Assembly (NCBI RefSeq): GCF_030694085.1
Contig: NZ_JAUXZE010000035.1
Coordinates: forward strand, 62,001 to 126,000
Source of the DNA: Tabrizicola sp.
Lineage (GTDB): Bacteria > Pseudomonadota > Alphaproteobacteria > Rhodobacterales > Rhodobacteraceae
Length of the DNA stretch: 64,000 nucleotides
Direction: 5' to 3'
Below, one piece after another: positions 16,016 through 24,296 of this stretch. The notes under the pieces were generated by a model. That model made no database searches. It saw only the letters and a list, made by a program, of their open reading frames with translations, and was not told the origin of the DNA. Both the position numbers and the translations under genes were made by a program. The first letter of the stretch is position 1. Every line of letters begins with the position of its first letter.

Positions 16016-17899
16016 ATGAATGACGATATCGCTCGGGCCCTATTGGAATTCGTTGAAGTTCTATATAAAGCTGTGGACGCTCTTGCAGAAGATCCTGACC
16101 GTACTGCGGACGCTCTCGTCCTTCTGGTTTCAGCGATTGAGGCGACAGTCGAAAACTATGGAAATAATCGATACGATGACAATGATCGGCAAGTTGTTCG
16201 ATCTCTGATCGATCTGGCCGCAGCTGAGATGGCCGGGTTGGTCTTGGTAGCGGGCACTACGACACTGTTGGCCCCAGGGGCCGGCGTAATTGCTATTGCC
16301 ATTGCAACCGTTGGCGCGGGTGAATTTCTTGGTCAATGGTTGGAGACCAACAGGATTTCTTTCTTCCCATCCGTACAAGACGCGTCGATGGCGACGCAGG
16401 GAGTTACACTATACGGTTACGCCCCATTGGGAGACACGCTTACGTCCTCAATGCATGATGATCGAGTCTTTGGCTTCAGCGGGAATGACTATATAGTCAA
16501 CTGCGGTGGTTCAGATGCTGTGTTCGGCGGACTAGGGGTAGACACACTCGACTACAGCACAATGACGTTCGCTTCTACCGGCGGAATCATCGTTGACGCA
16601 ACTGCTGGCGACGGCTCATTCGTCGTTCATCACCATAGCGACACCGATATAGTGACGGAAGTCGAGCATATCATCGCAACTGCGGGCGCGGATGCGTTCG
16701 TATTGGGCAACTACGGAGCCAACATTGCTGGCGGCGGACATATCGAAACCATCGAGGCCGGGGCCGGGGACGACGTTGCGTTGCTGCTCAACGAAGGTGG
16801 CGCTGGACCGCGCCGGGTCGCAATCGATGGCGGATCGGGGATCGACACTGTCGTAATCGCCAGCGACGGCTTCAATACCGAGATTGATTTTAACGTTGGT
16901 GCGCTTCGCTATCATGGTGGTGTGAACGCTCAATTCACAATCGCGAATTTTGAGGCCGCACAAGGTGGTGACGGCTCTGATGTCATGCTGGGCAGTGACC
17001 GCGCAGAATACCTGCTCGGCAACTCTGGTGCCGACCGTCTCTTCGGCGGCGGGGGTGACGACTTCATCTTCTTCGACGCCGGCTGCGACGGGGATGATAC
17101 GATCATCGTGTCGGGTGCCAGCGAAAGCCTCTTTGCTGCCGGAGGTGCCGGTGCAGATACCTTCCACCTCGCCTTTGGAGACGAAGAAAGCCCAAGGGTT
17201 CTCTGGGGCGGTGCGGGTGCAGATACCTTCATCTTTGACGGCGGCGCGACGAGCGGTTTTGCCATGACCGGCGGCATCGCCGTGGTCAGCATCCCAGGCC
17301 TGACCGAAGCGGCGTTCGCCAAGCTCACCCTTGCCGATCTCGACCTGGCTGGCCTGCCCCTCAACGAATTCCGCGCCATCATCATTAATCCCGACGCCCT
17401 GGATCGGTTCGAGGTGCAAGGCGCGCAATACAACACCGCTCTCGATCTGGAAGGCAGCGTGTTCAGGTCGCACAGCTCTGACTTCATTTCAGCGTGGATG
17501 GGTCGGCCCGTTTCCGTCCAGGGCCATTATGCGTCCGCTTACGAAACTCAGGTCATGGCGGGCGTCGAATGGGACGACATGGAGAACGTGCTGTCGATCG
17601 GTTGGTTTGCCGGAACGTGGAACGCGTCGGGCGAACCCGACATGCACATCACCGAGTATGACCCGTTCGAAGCGGCCGATCAACGGCGCGCGAGGGAAGA
17701 CGTCGCCTATTACAACGAAAATCTGATCAGCATCGTCGTGCAACCGGACACGCATCCTGATTATGCGCCTTGGAACGGGCCGATCTTCGTCGTCGGTGGC
17801 ACCTTCAGCGGGGCCGCCCTGTCCGGCAACGGTGATCTCACAGGCACGCTGCCGGGTGACACAGGCCCTTCTCCCTTCGACTGGCTCCTCGCGGCGTGA
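16016..17899 (+). CDS. RTX (hemolysin-type calcium-binding repeat) protein with hydrophobic N-terminal segment
   Basis: A 627-residue protein. Residues about 62-105 form a glycine/alanine-rich hydrophobic stretch (EMAGLVLVAGTTTLLAPGAG then VIAIAIATVGAGEFLGQW). Imperfect RTX nonapeptides follow from about residue 150 to 410: GFSGNDYIV, GGLGVDTLD, GAGDDVALL, GGSGIDTVV, GGDGSDVML, GNSGADRLF, GGGGDDFIF, GGAGADTFHL and GGAGADTFIF. These repeats bind calcium and mark type I secretion substrates; the C-terminus (PFDWLLAA) fits a secretion signal, but no TolC/HlyB/HlyD genes are nearby. AGAGGAA lies upstream of the ATG. The first third has lower G+C and different codon use from neighbours, a sign of transfer. 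No enzymatic domain was recognised. Confidence 0.82.
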   Translation: MNDDIARALLEFVEVLYKAVDALAEDPDRTADALVLLVSAIEATVENYGNNRYDDNDRQVVRSLIDLAAAEMAGLVLVAGTTTLLAPGAGVIAIAIATVGAGEFLGQWLETNRISFFPSVQDASMATQGVTLYGYAPLGDTLTSSMHDDRVFGFSGNDYIVNCGGSDAVFGGLGVDTLDYSTMTFASTGGIIVDATAGDGSFVVHHHSDTDIVTEVEHIIATAGADAFVLGNYGANIAGGGHIETIEAGAGDDVALLLNEGGAGPRRVAIDGGSGIDTVVIASDGFNTEIDFNVGALRYHGGVNAQFTIANFEAAQGGDGSDVMLGSDRAEYLLGNSGADRLFGGGGDDFIFFDAGCDGDDTIIVSGASESLFAAGGAGADTFHLAFGDEESPRVLWGGAGADTFIFDGGATSGFAMTGGIAVVSIPGLTEAAFAKLTLADLDLAGLPLNEFRAIIINPDALDRFEVQGAQYNTALDLEGSVFRSHSSDFISAWMGRPVSVQGHYASAYETQVMAGVEWDDMENVLSIGWFAGTWNASGEPDMHITEYDPFEAADQRRAREDVAYYNENLISIVVQPDTHPDYAPWNGPIFVVGGTFSGAALSGNGDLTGTLPGDTGPSPFDWLLAA

Positions 17900-17933
17900 C
17901 AGGTCGCGGGCCCGTCAATAGCCCGGGACGAAA

Positions 17934-18006
17934 CCTTTCCAAATCCCTAACGTCCGCGACGAACTTATTGAAATGTCTAGACGAACGGAAACTGTCCACC
18001 GTGGAG
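17934..18006. repeat. 73-nt dispersed intergenic element, copy A
   Basis: This copy lies between the RTX stop and the Kef-type antiporter start. It has three blocks: CCTTTCCAAATC, then CCTAACGTCCGCGACGAA, then TGTCCACCGTGGAG (17993-18006). It aligns without gaps to copies at 19675-19747 and 39027-39099, with roughly two-thirds identity by eye. On the minus strand the copies keep a shared frame reading STVD...ADVRDL, although copy B has a stop in it. Confidence 0.6.
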
Positions 18007-18085
18007 ACTCTCGCCCAGGCTCCAACCGCCTGTTGCGCCCCCTGCCCGCCCCGTCTAATCCAGAGCAACCCCAACCCGGTTTCTC

Positions 18086-19660
18086 ATGTTCGAAGTCATT
18101 TCCCTCAGCTTCGCCTTCTTCTTCGGCCTCGCCGTCCGCCGCGTGGGGCTGCCCCCTCTGGTGGGGTTCCTCGCCGCGGGCTTCGCGATCCATACCGTCG
18201 GCCCCTCCCTTGGACTGCCAAGAGAGACCGGTGCGATCCTTGACCACATCGCGCACCTTGGGGTCCTCCTTCTCCTGTTCGCGGTCGGCCTGAAGCTGCG
18301 TCTCGGCCAGCTTGCCCAACCCCAGGTCTTCGGCGGCGCGCTGATCCATTCGGCCATCACCACCGCAGTCTTCAGTACGGGCCTGGTCGTGTTCCTGCGA
18401 CTTGACTGGTCCACCGCCATTCTGCTTGGCGTGGTCCTGTCCTTCTCCTCCACCGTCTTCTCGGCCAAGGTGCTTGAGGCCAAGCGCGACATCGGAGCCT
18501 TCTACGGCCGCACCGCCATCGGCATCCTGATCGTGCAGGACATCATCGCGCTCGCCGTCCTCGCGCTGTACAGCGGCCAGGCCCCCTCGCCCTGGGCGCT
18601 GGCCCTGCTGGCCGCCCTGCCCCTGCTCCGTCCGGTCCTGCATTGGCTTCTCGACATCTCCGGCCATGACGAGCTCCTGGTCCTGGCCGGGATGCTGCTG
18701 GCCGTGGTCGCCGGTGGGGCCGGCTTCCAGGCCGTTGGCCTTGGTTCCGAGATCGGGGCGCTGGTCATGGGCCTCCTGCTGTCCACCCATCCCCGCGCGA
18801 AAGAGCTTTCCGACGCGCTCTGGGGCCTGAAAGAGATCTTCCTCGTCGGCTTCTTCCTGCAGATCGGCATGTCCGGCCTGCCCAGCATGGGTGAATTGGC
18901 CATCGCGCTGGTTTTGGTCCTGCTGCTTCCGCTGAAGGGCTTCCTGTTCTTCGCGCTTCTGCTGATCTTCGGCCTGCGGGCGCGGACCGCCTTCCTGTCC
19001 GCCGCCAACCTGACGGCCTACAGCGAGTTCAGCCTGATCGTCGCCGCCGGCGTCCTGCCCGAATGGCTGGTGCCGCTCGCGCTGGCGGTCAGCCTTTCCT
19101 TCCTTATGGCCGCCCCGCTCGACCGGCTGGTCGACCGCATCTTCGAAAGGCTTGAGCCTCGACTTCAGGGGTTCGAGCCGCGCCGGGTCCACCGCGACGA
19201 ACTGCCGACCGACCTTGGACGTGCCTCGGTGCTGATCCTCGGGATGGGCCGCACCGGCACTGCCGCCTATGACCAGATTTCCGGGCCGTTCCGCACGGTC
19301 GGGATCGACGCCGACACCTACCGTGTCGCCGGCCACACGGCCGCCGGCCGCAACGTCCTTTTCGCCGACGTCGAGGACGCGGCGTTCTGGCGCGGGCTGA
19401 AGATGGCTCATGTCGAGGGCGTGATCCTGGCGATGGACAGCGTCGAGGCCAAGGAAAGCGCTGCCCGCGCCCTGCGGGCCAAGGGCTTTCACGGCCCGAT
19501 CATCGCCCACGCCTTGTACGAGGACCACGTGTTGCGCCTGAAGTCGGCGGGGGCGGACCACATCTACCAGACGATGAACCAGGCTGGAATCGGGCTCGCG
19601 GACCAGGCCAGTCGCGCCATCGAGGTCGACCGCGAGCCCGCCAGTTTCATCGAGGTCTAG
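18086..19660 (+). CDS. Kef-type K+/H+ (monovalent cation:proton) antiporter, CPA2 family
   Basis: A 524-residue inner-membrane antiporter. About the first 375 residues hold some twelve hydrophobic helices (LSFAFFFGLAVRRVGLPPLV, LLLLFAVGLKLRLG, VVLSFSSTVFSAKVLEAKRD with the typical polar ion-path residues, LTAYSEFSLIVAAGVLP). The C-terminal RCK/TrkA-N domain begins ASVLILGMGRTGTAAYD and would bind NAD(H) or another nucleotide to gate transport. It is flanked by two copies of the 73-nt intergenic element. Direct family relatives are KefB/YbaL; glutathione gating cannot be judged from sequence alone. Confidence 0.92.
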   Translation: MFEVISLSFAFFFGLAVRRVGLPPLVGFLAAGFAIHTVGPSLGLPRETGAILDHIAHLGVLLLLFAVGLKLRLGQLAQPQVFGGALIHSAITTAVFSTGLVVFLRLDWSTAILLGVVLSFSSTVFSAKVLEAKRDIGAFYGRTAIGILIVQDIIALAVLALYSGQAPSPWALALLAALPLLRPVLHWLLDISGHDELLVLAGMLLAVVAGGAGFQAVGLGSEIGALVMGLLLSTHPRAKELSDALWGLKEIFLVGFFLQIGMSGLPSMGELAIALVLVLLLPLKGFLFFALLLIFGLRARTAFLSAANLTAYSEFSLIVAAGVLPEWLVPLALAVSLSFLMAAPLDRLVDRIFERLEPRLQGFEPRRVHRDELPTDLGRASVLILGMGRTGTAAYDQISGPFRTVGIDADTYRVAGHTAAGRNVLFADVEDAAFWRGLKMAHVEGVILAMDSVEAKESAARALRAKGFHGPIIAHALYEDHVLRLKSAGADHIYQTMNQAGIGLADQASRAIEVDREPASFIEV

Positions 19661-19674
19661 GGGCGCGGGACAGG

Positions 19675-19747
19675 CCTTTCCAGATCCTTAACGCCCACGG
19701 CCAACTTGTTGATTTTCCTGCGTCATCGAAAACTGTCCACTGTGGAC
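19675..19747. repeat. 73-nt dispersed intergenic element, copy B
   Basis: This copy begins 14 bases after the antiporter stop. Its blocks are CCTTTCCAGATC, TTAACGCCCACGG and TGTCCACTGTGGAC (19734-19747). The spacing between blocks equals that of copies A and C. The minus-strand frame carries an internal TGA, so a conserved peptide is unlikely at least here. Confidence 0.6.
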
Positions 19748-19807
19748 AGACAACGGCCCCAAGGCTGCCCTCACTGCCGCCGCCGCCCACCTGCCTTGAT
19801 ACGGCCC

Positions 19808-19836
19808 TTGCGGCCCCCCTCCCCACCCCCTATATT
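19808..19836 (+). promoter_or_regulatory. Sigma-70-type promoter of ssrA
   Basis: TTGCGG (19808-19813) and TATATT (19831-19836) are separated by 17 bases, and transcription would begin near 19843 at the start of the permuted tmRNA precursor. The match is good for a constitutive housekeeping promoter. Confidence 0.6.
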
Positions 19837-19842
19837 CACCCC

Positions 19843-20160
19843 TGTCGGGGGCAACCCCGACTATGGCGATAAACGCACCTGTAATAATCGGCTCGGACCC
19901 GGGGGCGGTACCCGGCGGCTCCACCAAATTCCCGTTCGTTGCGGGGGCAAGGGGCCGAAATAGGATCGACGAACGACCAAAGAGGCCAGCTTTCGCTCGG
20001 TGAGGTACCACCGTTATCGGTCCATGATCACAGTTGCCAACGACAACCGTGCTCCGGTGGCGCTGGCCGCGTAAGCGGCTCGCAAGACCAAAACTAAGCC
20101 CTTGCGGTTAGCCCCGTAAGGCGGGGTTCGCAGGTACCTGGCAACAGAAACCTGCACCTT
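19843..20160 (+). ncRNA. ssrA: Permuted two-piece transfer-messenger RNA (tmRNA)
   Basis: The gene rescues stalled ribosomes and tags incomplete proteins. As in other Alphaproteobacteria it is circularly permuted: the acceptor piece comes first and ends CGGCTCCACCA at 19926, then an excised spacer, then the coding piece starting GGGGCCGAAATAGGATCGAC at 19951. GGGGCCG and CGGCTCC pair as the acceptor stem (one G-T). The tag frame at 20036-20074 encodes ANDNRAPVALAA and a TAA stop. The tag ends in the ALAA degron recognised by ClpXP/ClpA. The outer ends (19843 and 20160) are estimates from the promoter and from the last likely pseudoknot stem (GCAGGT/ACCTGC). Confidence 0.95.
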
Positions 20161-20170
20161 TTCCAGACCG

Positions 20171-20238
20171 CTCCTCGTTCGCCTTCGGCTTCTCGTCGCC
20201 CCGGCGCTGCAAGGAGTGACGAGGTCATCGACGAGCAG
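20171..20238. repeat. Imperfect inverted repeat downstream of ssrA, related to 38938-39006
   Basis: CTCCTCGTTCGCCTTCGGC opens a 68-base segment that closes with GACGAGGTCATCGACGAG. The first 28 bases match 24 of 28 positions at 38938-38965, and the closing part matches as well, with one indel overall. Both copies lie in the same intergenic gaps as a 73-nt element. It could act as the ssrA terminator, but there is no T run. Confidence 0.45.
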
Positions 20239-20273
20239 CTTGCCAGCGGTCCGGCCCTGCCCCATCCTGACCC

Positions 20274-20924
20274 ATGCTCCGCGCAGCCCTCCTGGTCTGC
20301 CTAACCGCCCAGCCCGTCCTCGCCTGCGAGACGGCGCTGCTTCTTGCGATCGACGTTTCAGGCTCGATCGACGCGAGCGACTACCGCCTGCAAACCGAAG
20401 GCCTTGCCTCGGCGCTTTCCGACCCCGAGGTGACCGACGCCCTCGTGCGTGGGCAGGTCGCCCTCGCCGTCATCCAGTGGTCGGGCGTGGATGAGCAGGC
20501 CCTTGTGCTTTCCTGGAAGCGGATGCTCGGGCCCGAGGATGTCACGCAGTTCGCGGCCCGCGCCGCCGCCATCCCCCGCGCGTTCACCGGCTCGGACACG
20601 GCCGTCGGCCAAGGCCTTCGCTTCGCCACCTCCCAGTTCGCCGCTGTCTCCGACTGCCGGAACAAGGTGATCGACGTGTCCGGCGACGGGCAGGAGAACG
20701 CGGGCTTTACCGATGCAAAGGCGCGCCACGAAGCCATCGCCGCGGGCGTGATGATCAACGCGATTGCGATCGAAGAGCCGGGTCCGGCCTTTCCCATCAC
20801 CAGCTACTACCGCAACTGGATCATCACTCCCGGCGGTTTTGTCGTCACGGCCCGCGGCTTGCAGGACTATGCCGGGACCTTGCGCATCAAGCTCTTGCGC
20901 GAACTCACCAAGCCCGTCGGCTGA
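20274..20924 (+). CDS. DUF1194 (von Willebrand factor A-like) exported protein
   Basis: A 216-residue protein with a short Sec signal (MLRAALLVCLTAQPVLA, cleavage before CET). A MIDAS-type metal site is visible as LLLAIDVSGSIDASDY (DxSxS) near residue 27, with later VWA elements (FTGSDTAVGQGLRFA, NKVIDVSGDGQENAG). The family is DUF1194, common in Rhodobacterales and of unknown role; VWA domains usually mediate metal-dependent protein binding in the periplasm or on the surface. The ribosome site is weak. It lies between ssrA and sspB. Confidence 0.85.
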   Translation: MLRAALLVCLTAQPVLACETALLLAIDVSGSIDASDYRLQTEGLASALSDPEVTDALVRGQVALAVIQWSGVDEQALVLSWKRMLGPEDVTQFAARAAAIPRAFTGSDTAVGQGLRFATSQFAAVSDCRNKVIDVSGDGQENAGFTDAKARHEAIAAGVMINAIAIEEPGPAFPITSYYRNWIITPGGFVVTARGLQDYAGTLRIKLLRELTKPVG

Positions 20925-21045
20925 CCCGTCCAGATTTCAGCGGCTTGGAGGCTGTCTGATCCCCGGGTCGCAGACGCACGCGAGCCCCCCTTCCCTTGGC
21001 CCCCGAATCCCCTATGCTGATTGCCAACCGGGAAAGGACGGCGAC

Positions 21046-21504
21046 ATGGCGCGCAGCATCGACTACGGCAATCTCATGCACCGCGCGATGCGGGGTCTGA
21101 TCCAGTCGGTCCTCGCCGAAGTGGCCGAGAACGGCCTGCCCGGCGCACATCATTTCTTCATCACCTTCGACACCACGCACCCTGACGTGCAGATGGCCGA
21201 CTGGCTGAAGGAACGCTACCCTACGGAAATGACCGTGGTGATCCAGCACTGGTACGAAAACCTTGTGGTGACCGACGAAGGCTTCAGTATTACCCTCAAT
21301 TTCGGCAACAATCCCGAACCGATGGTGATCCCCTTCGACGCGCTGCGCACTTTTGTCGACCCGTCGGTCGAGTTCGGCCTGCGGTTCGAGACGCAAGAGC
21401 AGGACGACGACGAGGATGACGAGGACGTGGAGATCGAGGTCGAGGAAGATCCCGTCCGGCAAGACGCCGAAATCGTCTCGCTTGACCAGTTCCGGAAGCA
21501 TTGA
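21046..21504 (+). CDS. sspB: SspB family ClpXP adaptor (alphaproteobacterial type)
   Basis: A 152-residue protein that delivers ssrA-tagged proteins to ClpXP. The start at 21046 has GGAAAGGA eight bases upstream; the longer in-frame reading begins inside the DUF1194 gene and is not supported. The substrate-binding domain includes IDYGNLMHRAMRGLIQSVL and HHFFITFDTTHPDVQMADWL, as in Caulobacter SspB-alpha. A very acidic linker (QDDDEDDEDVEIEVEED) leads to a short C-terminal tail (IVSLDQFRKH) that would dock on ClpX. It lies about 0.9 kb from ssrA, whose tag it reads. The stop overlaps the next start (TGATG). Confidence 0.92.
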   Translation: MARSIDYGNLMHRAMRGLIQSVLAEVAENGLPGAHHFFITFDTTHPDVQMADWLKERYPTEMTVVIQHWYENLVVTDEGFSITLNFGNNPEPMVIPFDALRTFVDPSVEFGLRFETQEQDDDEDDEDVEIEVEEDPVRQDAEIVSLDQFRKH

Positions 21505-22055
21505 TGTCCGACCTTGCGCTGTTCCGTCGGCGGCTACTGAAGAACCCCCGGCAGGTCTCGGCGATTGCGCCATCATCGCGGACCCTCGCACGGGCGATGA
21601 CTTTGGGCCTTGGTCCCAATAGTGGCCCGGTTGTGGAATTCGGTCCCGGAACTGGCCGCTTCACCGAGGCGATCCTCGCGCGCGGTGTCCCGCCCGAGAA
21701 TGTGACGCTGTTTGAACTGGACGAGGAATTCGTCGCCTATCTGCGCCAGAAGTTTCCTGGCGTGACCGTGCATCGGCTTCCGGCGCAAGAGGCCACCCGG
21801 CTGGTTCCAGCAGGGGTGAACACGGTGATTTCGGGCCTGCCGCTCCTTTCAATGCCGCCCGAGGTGCGCGAAGGCATCGTAAGCGCCGCCTTCTCGATCC
21901 TTGCTCCGCGCGGCCACTACGTTCAGTTCACCTACGGCCCGCGTCCGCCGCTGCCGCCGGAAACCATCACGACGCTTGGCTTGAAGGTGAACAAGGGCCA
22001 CAAGGTCTGGGCCAACCTGCCCCCCGCCACCGTCTACCGCTTCCGCCGCGCCTGA
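21504..22055 (+). CDS. SAM-dependent methyltransferase, phospholipid N-methyltransferase-like (PmtA-type)
   Basis: A 183-residue class I methyltransferase. The SAM-binding loop reads VVEFGPGTGRFTEAIL near residue 43, followed by the acidic strand end VTLFELDEEFV. VNTVISGLPLLSMPPEVREG and GHYVQFTYGP match the group of phosphatidylethanolamine N-methyltransferases and relatives of rRNA adenine dimethylases. The ATG at 21504 overlaps the sspB stop by one base, so translation is coupled. Lipid methylation is a reasonable guess; an rRNA or other substrate is possible. Confidence 0.75.
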   Translation: MSDLALFRRRLLKNPRQVSAIAPSSRTLARAMTLGLGPNSGPVVEFGPGTGRFTEAILARGVPPENVTLFELDEEFVAYLRQKFPGVTVHRLPAQEATRLVPAGVNTVISGLPLLSMPPEVREGIVSAAFSILAPRGHYVQFTYGPRPPLPPETITTLGLKVNKGHKVWANLPPATVYRFRRA

Positions 22056-22136
22056 GTTTTCGGTATACCATTGCATGCCGGATTGATTTCGCGCGCTCCC
22101 GGCGCTATGGGTCCGCGAGAGCTTGAGGAGTTTGCC

Positions 22137-23531
22137 ATGACCGCGACCCGTACCGAAACCGACAGCTTCGGCCCCCTTGAAGTGCCGTCCGACAAGTACT
22201 GGGGCGCGCAGACCCAGCGGTCGATCATCAACTTCCCGATCGGCTGGGAGCGTCAGCCGGTCCCGATCATCCGTGCGCTTGGGGTCATCAAGAAAGCCTG
22301 TGCCGTGGTGAACATGGCACAGGGCGATCTGGACGCCACGCTGGGCACCGCCATCGTCGCGGCGGCGACCGAAGTGATCGACGGCAAGTTCGACGACAAC
22401 TTCCCGCTGGTCGTCTGGCAGACCGGGTCCGGCACCCAGTCGAACATGAACGCGAACGAGGTGATCTCGAACCGTGCGATCCAGATGCTGGGCGGCGTCA
22501 TGGGCTCGAAGAAGCCCGTCCACCCGAACGACCATGTGAACATGGGCCAGTCCTCGAACGACACCTTCCCCACCGCGATGCACGTCGCCATCGGCATGCA
22601 CACACGCGACGTGCTGATCCCCGGGCTGGAAAAGCTGGCAAAGGCGCTCTGGGCGAAGTCCAATGAATTCAAGGATATCATCAAGATCGGTCGCACGCAC
22701 ACCCAGGACGCGACGCCCTTGACCCTGGGGCAGGAGTTTTCGGGCTATGCGACGCAAGTCGACAAGGGCATCGCCCGCGTGAAGATGTGCCTGCCCGACA
22801 TCTACGAACTGGCGCAGGGGGGCACCGCCGTCGGCACCGGGCTGAACACCAAGGTCGGCTTCGATACCCGCGTCGCCACCGAAATCGCCAGGATCACCGG
22901 CCTGCCCTTCGTCACCGCCCCGAACAAGTTCGAGGCCCTCGCCGCGCATGACGCGATGGTCATGTTCTCGGGTGCCTTGAAGACGGTGGCCGGGTCGCTG
23001 TTCAAGATCGCCAACGACCTCCGTCTCCTCGGCTCTGGCCCCCGCTCGGGGCTTGGGGAGCTGATCCTGCCGGAAAACGAACCCGGCAGTTCCATCATGC
23101 CCGGCAAGGTCAACCCGACGCAGGCCGAGGCGCTGACAATGGTCTGCGCGCAGGTGATGGGCAACGACGCCGCCGTGGGATTTGCCGGGTCGCAGGGCCA
23201 TTTCGAGCTGAACGTCTACAACCCGATGATGTCCTACAACGTGCTGCAATCGATCCAACTGCTGGGCGATGCGGCCGGCAGCTTCACCGATAACATGGTC
23301 ATCGGCACGCAGGCCAACCTGCCCCGGATCGAAAAGCTGATGAAGGAATCGCTGATGCTGGTGACGGCGCTGGCCCCGACCATCGGCTATGACAATGCGA
23401 CCAAGGTGGCCAAGACCGCGCACAAGAACGGCACGACGCTGCGGGAAGAGGCGATCGCGCTTGGCTTCGTCGACGGCGAAACCTTCGACCGCGTGGTGCG
23501 ACCCGAAGACATGGTCGGCCCGAAAGGCTGA
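22137..23531 (+). CDS. fumC: Class II fumarate hydratase (fumarase C)
   Basis: A 464-residue iron-independent fumarase that hydrates fumarate to L-malate in the TCA cycle. The superfamily signature [11 protein letters not shown] is present near residue 318, along with [16 protein letters not shown] and the catalytic-histidine region [24 protein letters not shown] precedes the ATG at 22137; a longer frame starts at 22071 without support. The length is normal for the family. It overlaps the following DUF4169 gene by one base. Confidence 0.97.
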   Translation: MTATRTETDSFGPLEVPSDKYWGAQTQRSIINFPIGWERQPVPIIRALGVIKKACAVVNMAQGDLDATLGTAIVAAATEVIDGKFDDNFPLVVWQTGSGTQSNMNANEVISNRAIQMLGGVMGSKKPVHPNDHVNMGQSSNDTFPTAMHVAIGMHTRDVLIPGLEKLAKALWAKSNEFKDIIKIGRTHTQDATPLTLGQEFSGYATQVDKGIARVKMCLPDIYELAQGGTAVGTGLNTKVGFDTRVATEIARITGLPFVTAPNKFEALAAHDAMVMFSGALKTVAGSLFKIANDLRLLGSGPRSGLGELILPENEPGSSIMPGKVNPTQAEALTMVCAQVMGNDAAVGFAGSQGHFELNVYNPMMSYNVLQSIQLLGDAAGSFTDNMVIGTQANLPRIEKLMKESLMLVTALAPTIGYDNATKVAKTAHKNGTTLREEAIALGFVDGETFDRVVRPEDMVGPKG

Positions 23532-23710
23532 TGGCCGAGGTCGTCAACCTCCGCATGGTGAAAAAGCAGGTGGCCCGCAAGGCCGCCCGCTCGGCGGCGG
23601 ACGCCAATGCCGCGAAGCACGGGCGCACCAAGGCCGAGCGTGATCTGGAGAAGGCGCGGGCCGAAAAGACGGCGCGCGCGCTGGACGGACATAAGCGCGA
23701 GACGGAGTAA
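23531..23710 (+). CDS. DUF4169 family small basic protein
   Basis: A 59-residue protein starting [20 protein letters not shown] and ending HKRETE, rich in lysine, arginine and alanine and almost certainly helical. It matches the DUF4169 family of short Rhodobacterales proteins found after fumC. The ATG shares its A with the fumC stop (TGATG), so it is translationally coupled to fumC. No function is known; the charge suggests RNA, DNA or protein binding. Confidence 0.8.
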   Translation: MAEVVNLRMVKKQVARKAARSAADANAAKHGRTKAERDLEKARAEKTARALDGHKRETE

Positions 23711-23756
23711 CCCGCCGTTAACCCTGCTTTGGCAGGATGACGGCAGGAGGTGCCGA

Positions 23757-23986
23757 ATGTCCGAACTGCCGGCCGTGATCTCGCCAGAGAAGTGGATCGT
23801 CCACCTGTTCTCTGCCAAAGCGTGGCCGAAGGCGGAACCGTCCGCCGCAAAGTCGCCGACGTCGAGCGTCTGATCGGCCGCGAACGTTTCCTGCACGAGG
23901 TCCGCCGACGCGGCTTCCGCGTGGTCGAAAATGCCGGACAGTTCATCGTCTTTTGCAACCGAGAGCCGGTCTACGTCCTGAACTGA
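23757..23986 (+). pseudogene. Conserved small protein split by a one-base deletion
   Basis: The ATG at 23757 follows a strong GGCAGGAGG site and reads MSELPAVISPEKWIVHLFSA (then KAW). Near 23822 the frame changes: the reading GGTVRRKVADVERLIGRERF continues in the -1 frame to 23986, ending IVFCNREPVYVLN. Adding one G at GCG-TGG would give ...FSAKAVAEGGTVRRKV, restoring one 77-residue protein. From memory, Rhodobacterales carry intact small proteins of this pattern, sometimes mislabelled as phosphoribosylanthranilate isomerase. The cause may be a real mutation or a sequencing error. Confidence 0.65.
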
Positions 23987-24001
23987 CAGCGCGGCCGGGC
24001 G

Positions 24002-24045
24002 CAAATCTTTTCGAAAAGATTTGCAAAATCCTTCGAAGGATTTTG
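24002..24045. repeat. Double 22-bp palindrome element, copy 1
   Basis: Two perfect 22-bp palindromes lie side by side: one centred on CTTTTCGAAAAG (24002-24023) and one centred on CCTTCGAAGG (24024-24045). The same pair occurs at 28762-28806 with one extra T between. It lies between the frameshifted gene and the ribbon-helix-helix gene. The hairpins could act as terminators or mRNA-stabilising stems, but the copy number suggests a dispersed repeat. Confidence 0.75.
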
Positions 24046-24077
24046 TCCCCGCCCAACCGTTGCGCTACGGTCCCCCC

Positions 24078-24296
24078 ATGACCACCCGCCCCGCCAAACA
24101 CTCCCTCACCCTCCACGGCCACCGCACCAGCGTCTCCCTCGAACCCGAGTTCTGGGAGGCCTTCCGCGCCATTGCGGCCGAGAAGGACACCCCCCTCAAC
24201 GCCCTTGCCGCAGAAATCGACGCCGCACGTCGCGGAGAGGAGGGCCTCGCCTCGGCGATCCGGGTCTACTGCCTGAACCATTACCAGAGGTCCTGA
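24078..24296 (+). CDS. Ribbon-helix-helix domain protein
   Basis: A 72-residue protein with a predicted DNA-binding beta-strand (HSLTLHGHRTSVSLEPEFWE) and following helices, similar to the RHH_4 family of short alphaproteobacterial proteins. It may be a small transcription factor; no operator was identified. Its stop overlaps the alcohol dehydrogenase start (TGATG), so the two form an operon and the regulator could act on its own unit (inference). Confidence 0.8.
   Translation: MTTRPAKHSLTLHGHRTSVSLEPEFWEAFRAIAAEKDTPLNALAAEIDAARRGEEGLASAIRVYCLNHYQRS

Noticed and set aside
19660..20273. Protein-coding frames across the ssrA region
   Set aside because: The region is explained by the permuted tmRNA and flanking repeats; frames here read through the acceptor stem and tag in the wrong phase.
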